From: Pachypanchax playfairii
Taxonomy: Eukaryota; Chordata; Actinopteri; Cyprinodontiformes; Aplocheilidae
Assembly: GCA_006937955.1 (NCBI GenBank)
Contig: SSNP01000131.1
Location: 1,450,821-1,514,820 of the forward strand
DNA: 64,000 nucleotides
Direction of reading: 5' to 3'
How positions within the stretch are numbered: position 1 is the stretch's first letter; each line of letters starts with the position of its first letter. This document shows positions 49,436 through 60,127 of the stretch, piece by piece. The position numbers and the translations under genes are program-made. The notes under the pieces are model-generated. The model did not search any database. It was not told the DNA's origin and saw nothing but the letters and a program-made list of their open reading frames with translations.

Positions 49436-51855
49436 GATCAGAGGGACCGTCACACTAATCCACAACGATCCCTTCCAGCTTTCAGGAAAACATGGACTCT
49501 CACCAGGCCAGAAGGACCTGAGAGACAGAGGGCCCTTCCATCAGCCTGGGGCTCATTTTACTGTAGCTGCTGTGATGAAGCTCGTCTTTAAAGAGCTGTG
49601 TCGCTGCTTTGATCCGAACCAGCATCCCAGAAGAGTGTCTGTCCAAGATGAGGCAGGGATGTGGAGAAAGAATCCGAGGCCTTATTTAACCCCCACCCCC
49701 CACCCCTTTCTCTCCCCACATACCCCTGTGCTCAGAAGCCCAGCAGTGAACTGGAAACTGTAGCTGGGGAAAGTAAAGAATGTAACCCACACTCCCACTT
49801 TCATGTTGGCACCACGCTGACGCAGATCTCCACAGATGAAGGAAACCACAGAGAGAAACGCTACTATATCGATTCCTCCACTCAGCTTTTAGCCCGCTGC
49901 TGTTCTTTTTACTTTGGGCTTCCAAAGTTCTCTTAATCAAGATGAGAATCACAACTCTCCATCATAAAGTTCATAATAATCAGGGAACAAAAGATTTATA
50001 CGTAAAATGAAACACCAAACTCGACACTTGAATCTGATCCAGTTCAATTCGGTGTCATTTTGTTTATTCAACACTTTTCATTCCTTTTTTCTCCGTAACT
50101 GATTCATTTGATGTTGCTGTGTTGATGTTGTTTTAATTTATTCCATACTCCCCAGAATGTAATGTAGTGCTCGGTGGCTTACGCTGTCATTTTGAGATCT
50201 GACGACACGTCGATGGCTTTATTTTACACATAGTGAAACTTTCTACATGGGGTTCATAGAAACTCCCACTAAAATGGGTTGTATCGCATATTTATGTAAA
50301 TTAAATGGAGTCAACTAAAACCTGGAATGTGGTGGAGTGCGGTCGAAACACTGTTAAATTCTCACGAGCTTAATGTTTGCGGTACATTTCAGCTGAACTG
50401 TGTCCAGATGTTGAATGTTTTTGTGTCAGTGTGAAGTTTTTCTTGAAGTTATTTATTATTTATCCCAAAGCGAGGAGACGTAAACAGGATGTTGATCGTG
50501 AGGAATGAAGACCGAGTCAGGAGATGTGTGGAAACGTGATGCAGAGGCCTGCGCACAGATCTGATCAGATGAGCAGCTTCTGGTGTTTCCACCAACATCA
50601 CAGGCTTCACCTTTTAACTGTGTTCAAGTCTGTTTCCACATGTAACACAAACTCTGTGAGGTTTTTATCTAAATTCAGACAAACTAAAAGCAGGAGAGTT
50701 TATTTCAGAGCAGCTCGTGTTTCTAGTGTACTCTTCGATGTGTAAAACTCTGGATTGTTTCATGACTCTCAGAAACTACAGAACGTCGTTCCTTTTGATT
50801 TAGAACTCTGAGGTGACGCTGAAACGATTTGGAGCTGAAACCGGAGTCACTTTTGTTTTTATAAACATTTCCTTTCATTAGGAAATTTCTTGGATGTCAG
50901 GGGCCACCTGGATTTCCGGTGTCATTCGTGTTTTAGTCACAGGCTTTTGCGGCCCTGACGATGCGTTCACACTGTGGTGAACGTGTCACCCAATCGTGAC
51001 CAGGAGTGGGCGGGGCCTGCAACAACTGTGCTGCAGAAGATGAACCTACATTAACACTGTTTTAACAGCTTTAAATAATAAACACATACAAGCGATCATG
51101 TTCCACATCTTGATATGTTCAAAGCATGTTACATTCATCAAATGAATTTAAAGGTGTGCTTTGTCTCGTGAAGCTTGTTTTCGGCGTGTTTTTTTGTGCA
51201 TCCTGCGAATCGGGCCTTCGTGTTTAAGCCTCCCAATCGTTTGTCCCACAGTGAGCCTGAAACGAGTTTTAAAGTCTTAAATTTTGGTTTTGACTGTTCT
51301 TCATCTGGCAGGTTTCATGGCTGCTGGTTTGCTGTTTTTCAGTGTGTGCATCAGACTTTCAGATCCGCACCCCCTCCCCCTCAACTCTTCCACTGTGGTC
51401 ATGTACCACAGGACTGCAATAAAGCTTTTTGCACAAACATTGTAAGCCTTTATGTTGAGCTGTGCCTCAGATCATGTCATCAGTCATGGTTAAAACGGGT
51501 TTTCCATCTTCTCTTTGTTTTCCATTCCTTATTTCTTCTGGATGTCGTGTTGGTTTTTTGTGTGTTTTTTGTGGTAAAAAGTCATTTTCACAGAGATGTT
51601 AGTTACTAATTAGTTGTTACATTAAAGGTGACGCTGGGGTTGCCTTCTCGGTCTTTGATCCATTGACAGTTGCTTCAAAATCAGGTTGATTTGCTTGATG
51701 TCTTGTTTTAATTTCACATGGTTGAATTCAGTTTCCTTTGAGAGGCCCGTGTACTGTAGAGGACTGATAGATGGAGACGGCCATCATACAACTGTATCTC
51801 ACTTGAAATGTATATAAATTGTTTTTAATATAATAAAAAGCAGTAAATATTTACC
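49436..51855 (+). other. tbc1d14 3'UTR
   Basis: No coding exon is recognisable. AATAAA at 51418-51423 and 51832-51837 mark probable alternative 3' ends. Short open frames in this stretch (for example 51175-51609) have no family resemblance. Confidence 0.6.
51832..51837 (+). promoter_or_regulatory. tbc1d14 distal polyadenylation signal
   Basis: AATAAA within taatataataaaaagcag. A proximal AATAAA lies at 51418-51423. Confidence 0.55.
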
Positions 51856-52258
51856 TGCTTTGTGCCTGTGAATTTCTTGAGCACTTTCTGAAAACTTCTT
51901 TATTGTGAGAAGTTATTAGAAACCAGATACTGTTTGTTTTTCGTTCATCATCAGATGTTATCTGGAAAAACTCCCATGTTTATAAACAAACTCCACAACA
52001 AAAAATCCACAATTTAAAGTTAAATTTAAAAATGTTTAAGTGGTTTGAAATGGATAAAAGTTCAGTTTTTGTTTGATCTTGCTGTCATCAGTAAAACATG
52101 GTGGAGGTAGTGATTATGATTTGTGCCTGGACAGCCTTTCAGCTTGTTAAACTGGTAAAACCAACACAGAGGTTATCCTGATGTTAAATATCGTGTGTGA
52201 CCTTTAACTTCATGGACAATTACCATCTGGGATTTACTGTAAACTTGTAACTGTTCTG

Positions 52259-52821
52259 GAGTCTCATTTATAGAGCTTGCTTACGCACAAAACGGTGTCG
52301 GAAAACTGCGTAAGCAACTTTCCACGCAAACTTTGGGATTTATAAAAAAAAACGTAGCGAATGTGCGCAACTTTAAGTTGACTAAGGACCTGGCTTACGC
52401 ACATTTTGGACATGGAGAGCACCTGCAGTGCTGCTGCTTAGAAGGATACAATTATCAATTCCATTTCATTCAGGACACATCCGGCCACCTCCAGGTGCGC
52501 CATGCGCCTAAGGCGCACTGGTGGTACAGACTGACCCTGCAGCCACATCCTCGGTCGCCACCCGGGATGCCTCGTTGAACGCTTCTTCCAGAGTCACTGG
52601 GGGGGAAACAAGACTTTTTTAAAATTTTATTTTAATGACGGACACATTTGATCTGTATTCATAAAAATCTTAGCCTGGTCAATGTCTCCCTCCTTCCTCC
52701 TGCTGAGATCTTAACGGTGAGCAGTGGGGAATCAGAGGTGCCAGGGCCTCCGCCAGTAGCAGACACACTCAGGCGGTGGCAAGCCATCTTTTTTTTTATT
52801 TACCTCCACCTTCAGATCGTA

Positions 52822-52861
<40 letters not shown>

Positions 52862-53345
52862 TACGCCACAGATCTCTCTGAAGAACTCACATCATTGATG
52901 GCTTCAGCAACGCTGTGCCACTCTGTGGATTTTCTCTTACTTGTTATGCCACTGCTGTGACCTCCAAAAAGCACTTCCTTTTGTTTTTCCACCTCTCCCA
53001 CAAATACATCAATTTCTGCTTCAGTGAAGTTGCTCTTCCATGATCTTCCTTGATCTGCGGTCACCATCTTATTGGTGGAACGCTGTAACGAGCCGGGTCA
53101 TGTATATGCACAAGGCACTTTGCATTGACCATTTACGGCAGAAAGTGGGCGTGTTGAGGGCGGGATGTGATCCAGAAACACCTGAGCACATTTCTAAGTA
53201 AGATTTATAAAGTGGAGATTGCGTGCAGCTGTGCGTACGCCATGTTTTATAGGTCCCAAACTTACTTGGCGTAAGTAGATTTTTCATGCTGAGCTTAAGT
53301 GCGATTTTAGTAAGGATTCTACGCAAAATTTTATAAATGAGACCC
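52259..53345 (-). mobile_element. Harbinger element with Myb/SANT-like ORF, CTG target duplication
   Basis: Ends GAGTCTCATTTATA and, reverse-complemented, GGGTCTCATTTATA form inverted repeats flanked by CTG at 52256-52258 and 53346-53348. The minus-strand ORF at 53067-52732 (111 aa) reads SWKSNFTEAEIDVFVGEVEK, then LFGGHSSGITSKRKSTEW and SVAYIKKK, the Myb/SANT-like DNA-binding domain of the Harbinger accessory protein (NAIF1-like). A 35-T run at 52824-52858 expands the lysine codons in that ORF. The transposase gene is absent. Confidence 0.8.
52824..52858. repeat. Poly-T tract (35)
   Basis: A homopolymer within the Myb-like ORF of the Harbinger element, where it encodes a lysine run on the minus strand. 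Its length is prone to sequencing error. Confidence 0.9.
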
Positions 53346-53439
53346 CTGGGAAGTTTTACCTTAGATAAGGCAGCAATAAAACTAATTTATACATTTATTT
53401 CCAGCTGAAAAACCTCAAGATTTGTCAAGTCCTTCTCAC

Positions 53440-53695
53440 TATAGTTTTGTCATCCACACACACTTGTGGTGATAAGCTCCACACATATGGTAGCCACAGA
53501 TGTCCTGGGACACACACTGCCTATTTGGTGGTTGTTGGAGGGTCCAATGTTGTCTGGCAGCCTCACCTCTGTCAAAGTGGGTCAAAGTCTCTTGGCCAAG
53601 AACACAACAACAAAGCAATCTTTTGTGGGATTCAAACCGGTGACCCTCTGGTTACTAAACCCACTCTACCTCTGAGCTACTGCTGCCTAAGAAGT
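53440..53695 (-). repeat. tRNA-derived SINE
   Basis: The minus strand begins GGCAGCAGTAGCTCAGAGGT AGAGTGGG (A box TAGCTCAGAGG) and continues to GGTTTGAATCC (B box), the two promoter boxes of a tRNA-derived SINE. The cloverleaf is not maintained, so it is not a tRNA gene. Confidence 0.7.
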
Positions 53696-54049
53696 TGGGC
53701 ATAACATCACTAAATATCATATTACTAAGTAATTGTGCCTTTTTATCTTCAAATCAGCCCTTTAATATTCTGTTGTATAAATACTGAGTGCATCACCATG
53801 ATGTACTCGGTTCCTGTACCTGTTCCTTAGTATTGCTCCCCCTTTTAAAGAGGCCATTCTATTAAAAATGGTTTTTCTGATGTTTCTGTTGAATATTTTA
53901 GCTCCACAGGTGTTCTTACCTTCATAGTGGGTGTGAAAACATGTCAACAACTTCTCTTTCAGTTTTTATCTCTCAAACTACACAGGTAGCGATAAAACCT
54001 GAGTTTGTCTGTTTCGTCACAACTCCTTTGCTTGTTAGCATTTATCAGC

Positions 54050-54410
54050 TCCCGCAGTTGTAACCACGCCTAGCACGCTGCTGGCTAAAAGCTATAGCAT
54101 AAGACATAGCAAAGAGGAAGAGACTATGTCTGCTGTTGCTATGCGAAGCAGGGCAGGAAACAGTATACCTTGCTCTCATAGATTAGTTTGTAAGCCAATC
54201 TGAGTCCAGCAAATTAGAATAATGAATATTAATGAGTTGCTGCCAAAGCCTGATGAAACCAGCCAAATTTGGACACATAGAGTTTAAAAGGTCTGTTAAT
54301 CAGTGTTTCCTGACATTTTATAGATATAAAATGTTTCATATTACAGGTTAATACTTCAGAAATAACCACAAAGTCATGAAATTTGTATGAAATGGCCACT
54401 TTAACTAAAC
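54050..54410. repeat. Dispersed repeat copy (family of 27050-27510)
   Basis: Blocks aataatgaatattaatgagt, gccaatctgagtccagc and aaccacaaagtcatgaaatt are shared, in the same order and orientation, with tbc1d14 intron 3. Confidence 0.55.
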
Positions 54411-55017
54411 TGTGATGCTAACTGAATTTCATTGGTTGAAAAAAAGTTATATTCTTTTTTTAGTTATTTTATTTCATTTTTGCTTTTCTGGAACTGGAAA
54501 TGATAAACTCTTCAACTTTTTTAATATGGTTTCTTGAGATGAAGATAATGCATGTGAAAATTCAACAAAACAAACACACTGAGGCTTTAAATTTCCTTCT
54601 CATGAACACATCAGGTATCGTAAAATGAAATGCTGAATCAATAGACTTGACAGTGAATCCTGAGGATTTTTGTTCCAAACTCAAAGAGTGTCAGCCTGCT
54701 TCAAAGCTTTTGTTACTAAAAGGTTTCAGAGGTGGTTGAAATGTTTTGCACTGTTTCAACATCACGCTTTGAGATGCACCTTTGGGCTAACCACCACTTC
54801 ATTTCCTCTGCAATCCACTGCTGAGTGGAAACTTTCAGAGTCAAACTTTGTAACCTCAAACACCCTCCCTCTTCAACACCTCTTGACACCTCAGGGTTTA
54901 AAAAAAATAATTTCATCTTGATAAGTGCAGCCTCAGCTTGATGTTTGTTTAGAAGCCCCTGACCTCCAGCTGTTGTGTTAATCGCCATCATCCACTCCAG
55001 AGGAACATCTGCTCATC

Positions 55018-55087
55018 ATGAGGACCATACACATCTTCCTGCTCTGCATCCTGGGAGCTGCTCTGCTCTCTTCAGTTCTCTGCAACA
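55018..55087 (+). CDS. CC chemokine exon 1 (signal peptide)
   Basis: ATG after ctcatc; donor gtaaga at 55088; phase 1. It encodes the hydrophobic signal peptide and Asn23. Confidence 0.9.
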
Positions 55088-55532
55088 GTAAGAGGAACTT
55101 TGATTCACTCCTCAGACAAACTCCTTGATGTATAACTTGTTTGTCTTTTCTTCAGATGGAATCGGTCCAGACAACTGTTGCTTCATACTCTATCCAAGAA
55201 GAATAAAAAAGGACCTACTCCGTTCATACTCCATTGCTGATCACCGCTGTCCAAAGGATGCAGTCATGTATGTACAACAAACTGGATCTGTCAGTCATAA
55301 TCTGTTAATGTAAAATTATTGGTTAAAATTAGAAAATATCTTTTATTTTTGTTCTGTTTATTTTGTGTCTTTCATCTTGGTAGTTTTATTTATTTCATTC
55401 TTTAAAAGAAACAAAAAATCTGCTCCTCTTTTTTGTAGTTTTGTCACAGTGAAAGGCATACGCGTCTGTATGGATCCGAATCTCAAATGGGTTCAGAACA
55501 ACATGAAATATCTGGATGAAAAAAACTTTTGA
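55018..55532 (+). CDS. CC chemokine
   Basis: Three exons: 55018-55087, 55156-55267, 55439-55532, phases 1 and 2, giving 91 aa. Residues 1-22 (MRTIHIFLLCILGAALLSS VLC) form a signal peptide. Mature region: adjacent Cys31-Cys32 (DNCCF), Cys55 and Cys71, the four-cysteine CC chemokine pattern, then the C-terminal helix (DPNLKWVQNNMKYLD). The length and the three-exon layout with a phase 1 then phase 2 intron are those of the family. It should be secreted and attract leukocytes through a G-protein-coupled receptor. Teleost CC chemokines are expanded and I cannot assign an orthologue. ATTAAA at 55576-55581 is a likely polyadenylation signal. Confidence 0.92.
55156..55267 (+). CDS. CC chemokine exon 2
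   Basis: Acceptor ttcttcag at 55155; donor gtatgt at 55268; phase 2 out. It encodes NGIGPDNCCFILYPRRIKK and HRCPKDAV, with Cys31, Cys32 and Cys55. Confidence 0.92.
55439..55532 (+). CDS. CC chemokine exon 3
   Basis: Acceptor ttttttgtag at 55438. It encodes FVTVKGIRVCMDPNLKWVQN and ends DEKNF with TGA at 55530-55532. Confidence 0.92.
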
Positions 55533-55575
55533 AGGAGCCGCTTGTCCTCATTACTTTTTCTGCTGATCACACGCA

Positions 55576-55581
55576 ATTAAA
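55576..55581 (+). promoter_or_regulatory. Chemokine polyadenylation signal (ATTAAA)
   Basis: ATTAAA about 45 bases after the stop codon; short 3'UTRs are usual for small chemokine genes. Alternative signals may follow. Confidence 0.5.
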
Positions 55582-56743
55582 TTTATGAAAAGTTGTGATC
55601 TTTGTATTTGTCTCCATATATTACTTTTGTTTAATACCTTTAAAATCCATTTTTATCAATAATATCTCACACTGTAAAGCTTGTTTTATTTCAACTAATG
55701 TTAAAACTTTATTTTCTCTTTATTACTGAAGATATGATTGAATAAGGAAAAACAAACTACTCTGATTTCTTGGAACAATTCTGAGACTTGTTTTGTGAGG
55801 CTGTTTCTTTTAATGCAAATATTTTCTAAAATTAAAGTTAATTTGGATGAAAAGTTGTTCTTATGTTTTAATTCTTCTTCACACACAATTAGATACATTT
55901 ACTCACATTTTGTTTTTAACTGAAACAACTTTTAAAGGTTTATTCACATTTATTTTGGATTTATTTACAAGAGGTGTTTGAGTAGGTTTGAGAGGTGGTT
56001 TGACTCTTTCCTTCACTTGACATCCACAATCCAACCTGCAAATTACAAGAAACGTGGAAACTTGGTAGAATGATGTCTTGTTAGCTCCTTCCTCTTCACT
56101 ATTAGCTGCCACAGACATCATGAGGAGATGTAACTCTGGAAGGTAGCTCTTTTGTTTTTCTGAGAGATTTTTTCAGACATGATATTTACACAATCCTCAG
56201 GTTGAACCCAGAAGTTGTTAATTCTTGTCTGAAAGCACCATACAATCCCAAAGAGGAGCCGGGGTGGTGGTGGTGGGGGTGGGGGGTTAGTCAAATGAGG
56301 TTCTATATGAGGCTCTTTAGCTGATGTAATGGTAAGTTACTGATTCATTAATCATTATCAGATTTTACTGTAGTCCTGCAGAACTATTGAATGAGAAATC
56401 TTTCTGCTATTATGAAACTGTGTTTTGCCAGTTTGTTACCAATTCAACAATACTCATCATCAAAGAATAAATTCCAAATCATCAGCAGGTGAGTCATTAA
56501 TGAATCATTAGTGCCAGATTAGGTACTTAGTCATTTTACGACAGATAAACCATTGAGTAATCATTCATGAATCATTACCTAATATATTCGATGTTGGGTG
56601 AGTGTGATTCGTTCCTCACTAGCTCCTTAGTAGGTAAGCAGTAGGTACGCAAATTTTGGGACCATTATTATAAAGTGTTACTGGATTTTTAAATGGGGGG
56701 GGGGCAAAGTTGTCAGTACTTCCCCTGTGTCTCCCCCTCCCAA
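55582..56743. other. Intergenic spacer after the chemokine
   Basis: AT-rich, with a G-rich stretch at 56264-56287 and 56693-56703. No gene seen. Confidence 0.55.
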
Positions 56744-57047
56744 ACACACACACACACACAAGTGTGTTTTGGTATCCTTATGGGGACCGTCCATTGATTT
56801 CCATTGATTTTAGTAACTAGATTTATACCTAACCCAAACCCTTTTCCTAACCTTAACCATTACTGATCTAAAACTAACCCTAAGACTAACTAAAACTCTA
56901 TTCACACCATACCTATAAACCTAACCCCTAACCCTAAAAAGGGGAGTCCCCCCCATGGGGACCAGGCTTCGGTCCCCACAAGAACCCTCGGACCCCAGAA
57001 AGATAGTAAAAGTCAGGAAACGGGTCCCCAGGAGGTCAGAAATACAA

Positions 57048-57096
<49 letters not shown>

Positions 57097-57374
57097 CAAG
57101 TGTGTTTTGGTATCCTTATGGGGACCGTCCATTGATTTCCATTGATTTTAGTAACTAGATTTATACCTAACCCAAACCCTTTTCCTAACCTTAACCATTA
57201 CTGATCTAAAACTAACCCTAAGACTAACTAAAACTCTATTCACACCATACCTATAAACCTAACCCCTAACCCTAAAAAGGGGAGTCCCCCCCCATGGGGA
57301 CCAGGCTTCGGTCCCCACAAGAACCCTCGGACCCCAGAAAGATAGTAAAAGTCAGGAAACGGGTCCCCAGGAGG
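56744..57374. repeat. Two near-identical direct repeats R1 and R2 with CA microsatellites
   Basis: R1 (56761-57049) and R2 (57099-57374) are about 280 bp each and differ at almost no position I can see. Each begins agtgtgttttggtatcctta, passes through ctaacccctaaccctaaaaa, and ends with tggggaccaggcttcggtcc and cgggtccccaggaggt. CA runs at 56744-56760 and 57050-57099 separate them. The inverted motif ggggacc/ggtcccc occurs at both ends of each unit. Confidence 0.85.
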
Positions 57375-57496
57375 TTCCTCATTTTGTCTCTCATAGTTGA
57401 GGTATACCTATGATGAAAATTACAGGCCTCTCTGATCTTTTTAAGTGGGAGAACTTACACAATTGGTGGCTGACTAAATACTTTTTTGCCCCACTG
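57375..57496 (-). mobile_element. Tc1-like terminal repeat, truncated
   Basis: The + strand ends cttttttgccccactg at 57496 followed by TA. Its reverse complement, CAGTGGGGCAAAAAAGTATT, is the same end as the element starting at 63817. The inner side breaks directly into R2 at about 57374, so the element body is lost. Confidence 0.8.
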
Positions 57497-57842
57497 TATG
57501 TTTCTGGAACCAGGAACTTATGAAATGATATTGATGAGCCGGCAGAAAATTTAATCAAGAATACGTTTGACAGATAAATTAATGTTTTAATTTTATTAGT
57601 TATCCAAAGTCCGATAGTTCTGGAAGTTTTAATCTGTAGGTGCATTATGGGCCATCTGTAACATAGATAAACCTGGGGGGATCCTGCAGGGTGATTTTTT
57701 CATTTGGCTGGACTCAGGGAATGGATCTTTGCCAGGATGCCCCACATGATGTGTGAACTTGACATGCATGTCAAAGGCTCACCACTATAGTGCCATGTAC
57801 AAGTCTGCCTATTACAGTCTGTCTTTAGAAGTGACAGAGGGA
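57497..57842 (+). pseudogene. Copy A: duplicated 5' segment and truncated first exon of the orphan membrane-protein gene
   Basis: Nearly identical to copy B (58377-58614 joined to 60096-60202). It includes an ATG at 57768 opening MSKAHHYSAMYKSAYYSLSL EVTEG, as in copy B, but breaks off at 57842 into the R-repeat tail before the hydrophobic segment. It also retains the uninterrupted hAT target tttgccag at 57728-57735. The broken exon cannot encode the membrane anchor. Confidence 0.65.
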
Positions 57843-57897
57843 CCCCAGAAAGATAGTAAAAGTCAGGAAACGGGTCCCCAGGAGGTCAGAAATACAA

Positions 57898-57943
<46 letters not shown>

Positions 57944-58228
57944 GTGTGTTTTGTTATTCTTATGGGGACGGCCCATTGACTTTCATTGATTTTAGTAACT
58001 AGATCTATACCTAACCCAAACCCTTTTCCTAACCTTAACCATTACTGATCTATAACTAACCCTAAGACTAACTAAAACTCTATTCACACCATACCTATAA
58101 ACCTAACCCCTAACCCTAAAAAGGGGAGTCCCCCTCATGGGGACCAGGCTTCGGTCCCCATAAGAACCCTCGGACCCCAGAAAGATAGTAAAAGTCAGGA
58201 AATGGGTCCTTAGGAGGTCAGAAATACA
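57843..58228. repeat. R-repeat tail, CA microsatellite and third copy R3
   Basis: 57843-57899 is the end of an R unit, 57900-57942 is about 21 CA units, and 57943-58228 is R3, more diverged than R1 and R2 (for example gttattcttatggggacggc). Confidence 0.8.
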
Positions 58229-58376
58229 ACCCCCCCCCACAGGGATGAAACACAAAGGTGAAAACACAAAAAACAAGAGAGAGATGTGGGATGTTATGCT
58301 GAAGTTTTATTTCCAGATTCACATCAGGGGGTACAGTGATGCATGATTTGACCCAGAGGATCAACACTGCTATTAA
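58229..58376. other. Spacer between R3 and copy B
   Basis: A C run (58229-58237) followed by unique sequence that continues directly into copy B. It probably represents the original upstream flank of the orphan gene that copy A lost at its Tc1 insertion. Confidence 0.45.
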
Positions 58377-58614
58377 TATGCTTCTGGAACCAGGAACTTA
58401 TGAAATGATATTGATGAGCCGGCAGAAAATTTAATCAAGAATACGTTTGACAGATAAATTAATGTTTTAATTTTATTAGTTATCCAAAGTCCGATAGTTC
58501 TGAAAGTTTTAAGCTGTAGGTGCATTATGGGCCATCTGTAACATAGATAAACCTGGGGGGATCCTGCAGGGTGTTTATTCATTTGGCTGGACTCAGGGAA
58601 TGGATCTTTGCCAG

Positions 58615-60087
58615 CAGAGGCGGAGCGTGGGTCTCAGTACAAAGGGGGCGGAGCATTCTAGGTGGGCCCTTAAGGGAGTGATTTTACCATTTAATCGACA
58701 CCTCATCCTATCAAACAACACTAATACTCACTTTTATTGAGCTAAGCAAAACTACATGCCTCAAAAAGCAAAGTAAAGCCAGAAACCAGTCCACAAACTT
58801 ATTCTGAAGAACAAAAACACACACAAATGCAGCCTGACAGGTGTCAATCTCCGAACGTCGGCTGTCCGTGGTGCTGAAAGCTTAGACAAATAGTCACAGG
58901 CTAAATCTGTACCATCTTTCATAACGGCTTAAATATAAAATGAACACATTTGGTTTAACATTACACAATCTATTTAAATAGATATAGACACAGCGGTTTA
59001 TCATAACATTTTCTATAATGGAAAATAGACTCGGCGGTCTGTTATAGTTCACAGCAACACAAAGCACATTCAAAGAGGCAGTTGGTCAAGACCACCACAT
59101 TCTGATAAAAAGAATATGTTTTTAAGGTTTCACTGACTCACCAGTGGCTCTCTGCGCTGGCTGCCGCAGTTTAGTTGACTCCTCCATAATCATCTCCAAA
59201 AAAAAAATCATCCAGGTAACGTGGAAAACAAGGTAACGTTCAGAACTATGTACAAGCTGTGGTCCTCTTTCAAAGTTTTGTCCTCCTGTCCTTCATGGTG
59301 GCAAACTTGCCGACCACTTTCTCCTTATCAATGTTTATGTCCCGCTCAGTCTGGCCTCATCCATGCATGTACGCAAACTGTTTTTTATGAGCTTCATGCG
59401 GCTGAAACTTCGTTCAGCACTGGCGCTACTGATGGGGATCGTTTTGTAAATTTTATGGCGAATGGTCAGAGGGGGGTTTGCTCTATCCATGTCATTGGCA
59501 ATGAGAAAAGACAGAACTGCATCGGTTGTCAGCTTTAATTCCAATTCAGAATATAATGTGCGAAATGAGTGGAATTCCTGCACAATTTCCTCTGGCTCGG
59601 AGACGTCTTCTGCGTAGAAGCGTGCAAGCTGCAGCATTTTCATTTCAGCATCGGGTTGCTCAAAGTGCTTCGGGTTAAGTGCTGTGAACAGTTTGTCCAT
59701 TTCTTTAAAGTCTGAAAATCTATTTTCAAACTGTCCCACAAAGATGTCAAGAATGTAGAAATACACCTCCGTTTTGAAGCGAAGTCTACCGTCTTGGATG
59801 GCGCAATCTTCTGTTTTTTCATCAAATTGTCTCTTTCTCTTGCGCACTCTCTCCTCACACAGCCAATCAGAGCTGGTTCACAGCTCCGATGCATTCATGG
59901 ACAGTTGTAATGTAAAGATTAACCTATTGGAGCCCACAATCATAGACGTACACCGTCACGCACACGCTGTCTATTTTATTCTAATAAATTTACGATTAAA
60001 TATGAACACATCATGCAAAACGGGGCCCTATGACCTTGTGGGCCCTGGGGCGACCGCTCCCTTGCCCCCACTCTGGCTCCGCTACAG
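58615..60087 (-). mobile_element. hAT transposon, 8-bp target duplication
   Basis: 1473 bp, starting CAGAGGCGGAGC and ending GGCTCCGCTACAG (reverse complement CTGTAGCGGAGCC), flanked by TTTGCCAG at 58607-58614 and 60088-60095. The empty site is preserved in copy A at 57728-57735, which proves the boundaries. The minus-strand ORF at 59847-59335 encodes the C-terminus of a ZMYM1-type hAT transposase with a dimerisation block (SSASAERSFSRMKLIKNSLR). The catalytic and zinc-finger parts are missing, so it is not autonomous. Confidence 0.9.
59335..59847 (-). pseudogene. hAT transposase C-terminal fragment
   Basis: 170 codons with acidic and aromatic middle (FENRFSDFKEMDKLF) and the conserved hAT C-terminal dimerisation motif around ISSASAERSFSRMKLIKNSL. 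Family transposases are 500-800 aa; this is the last third, without the DDE residues. Confidence 0.8.
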
Positions 60088-60127
60088 TTTGCCAGGATGC
60101 CCCACATGATGTGTGAACTTGACATGC

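Larger units (their letters stand above)
51856..55017. other. Intergenic region tbc1d14 to chemokine
   Basis: It holds a Harbinger element (52259-53345), a tRNA-derived SINE (53440-53695) and a dispersed repeat (54050-54410). The sequence at 54411-55017, which should include the chemokine promoter, has no clear TATA box or other site I would name. Confidence 0.6.

Noticed and set aside
51175..51609. 144-codon open frame in the tbc1d14 3'UTR
   Set aside because: Phe/Val/Cys-rich composition typical of T-rich noncoding sequence; lies before the polyadenylation signals of tbc1d14.
53620..53695. Possible tRNA gene on the minus strand
   Set aside because: The A and B boxes are present but acceptor and anticodon stems do not pair; it is the head of a SINE.
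56880..56940. True telomeric array
   Set aside because: CCCTAA-like words are irregular and lie inside a dispersed unit repeated three times, so this is not a chromosome end.
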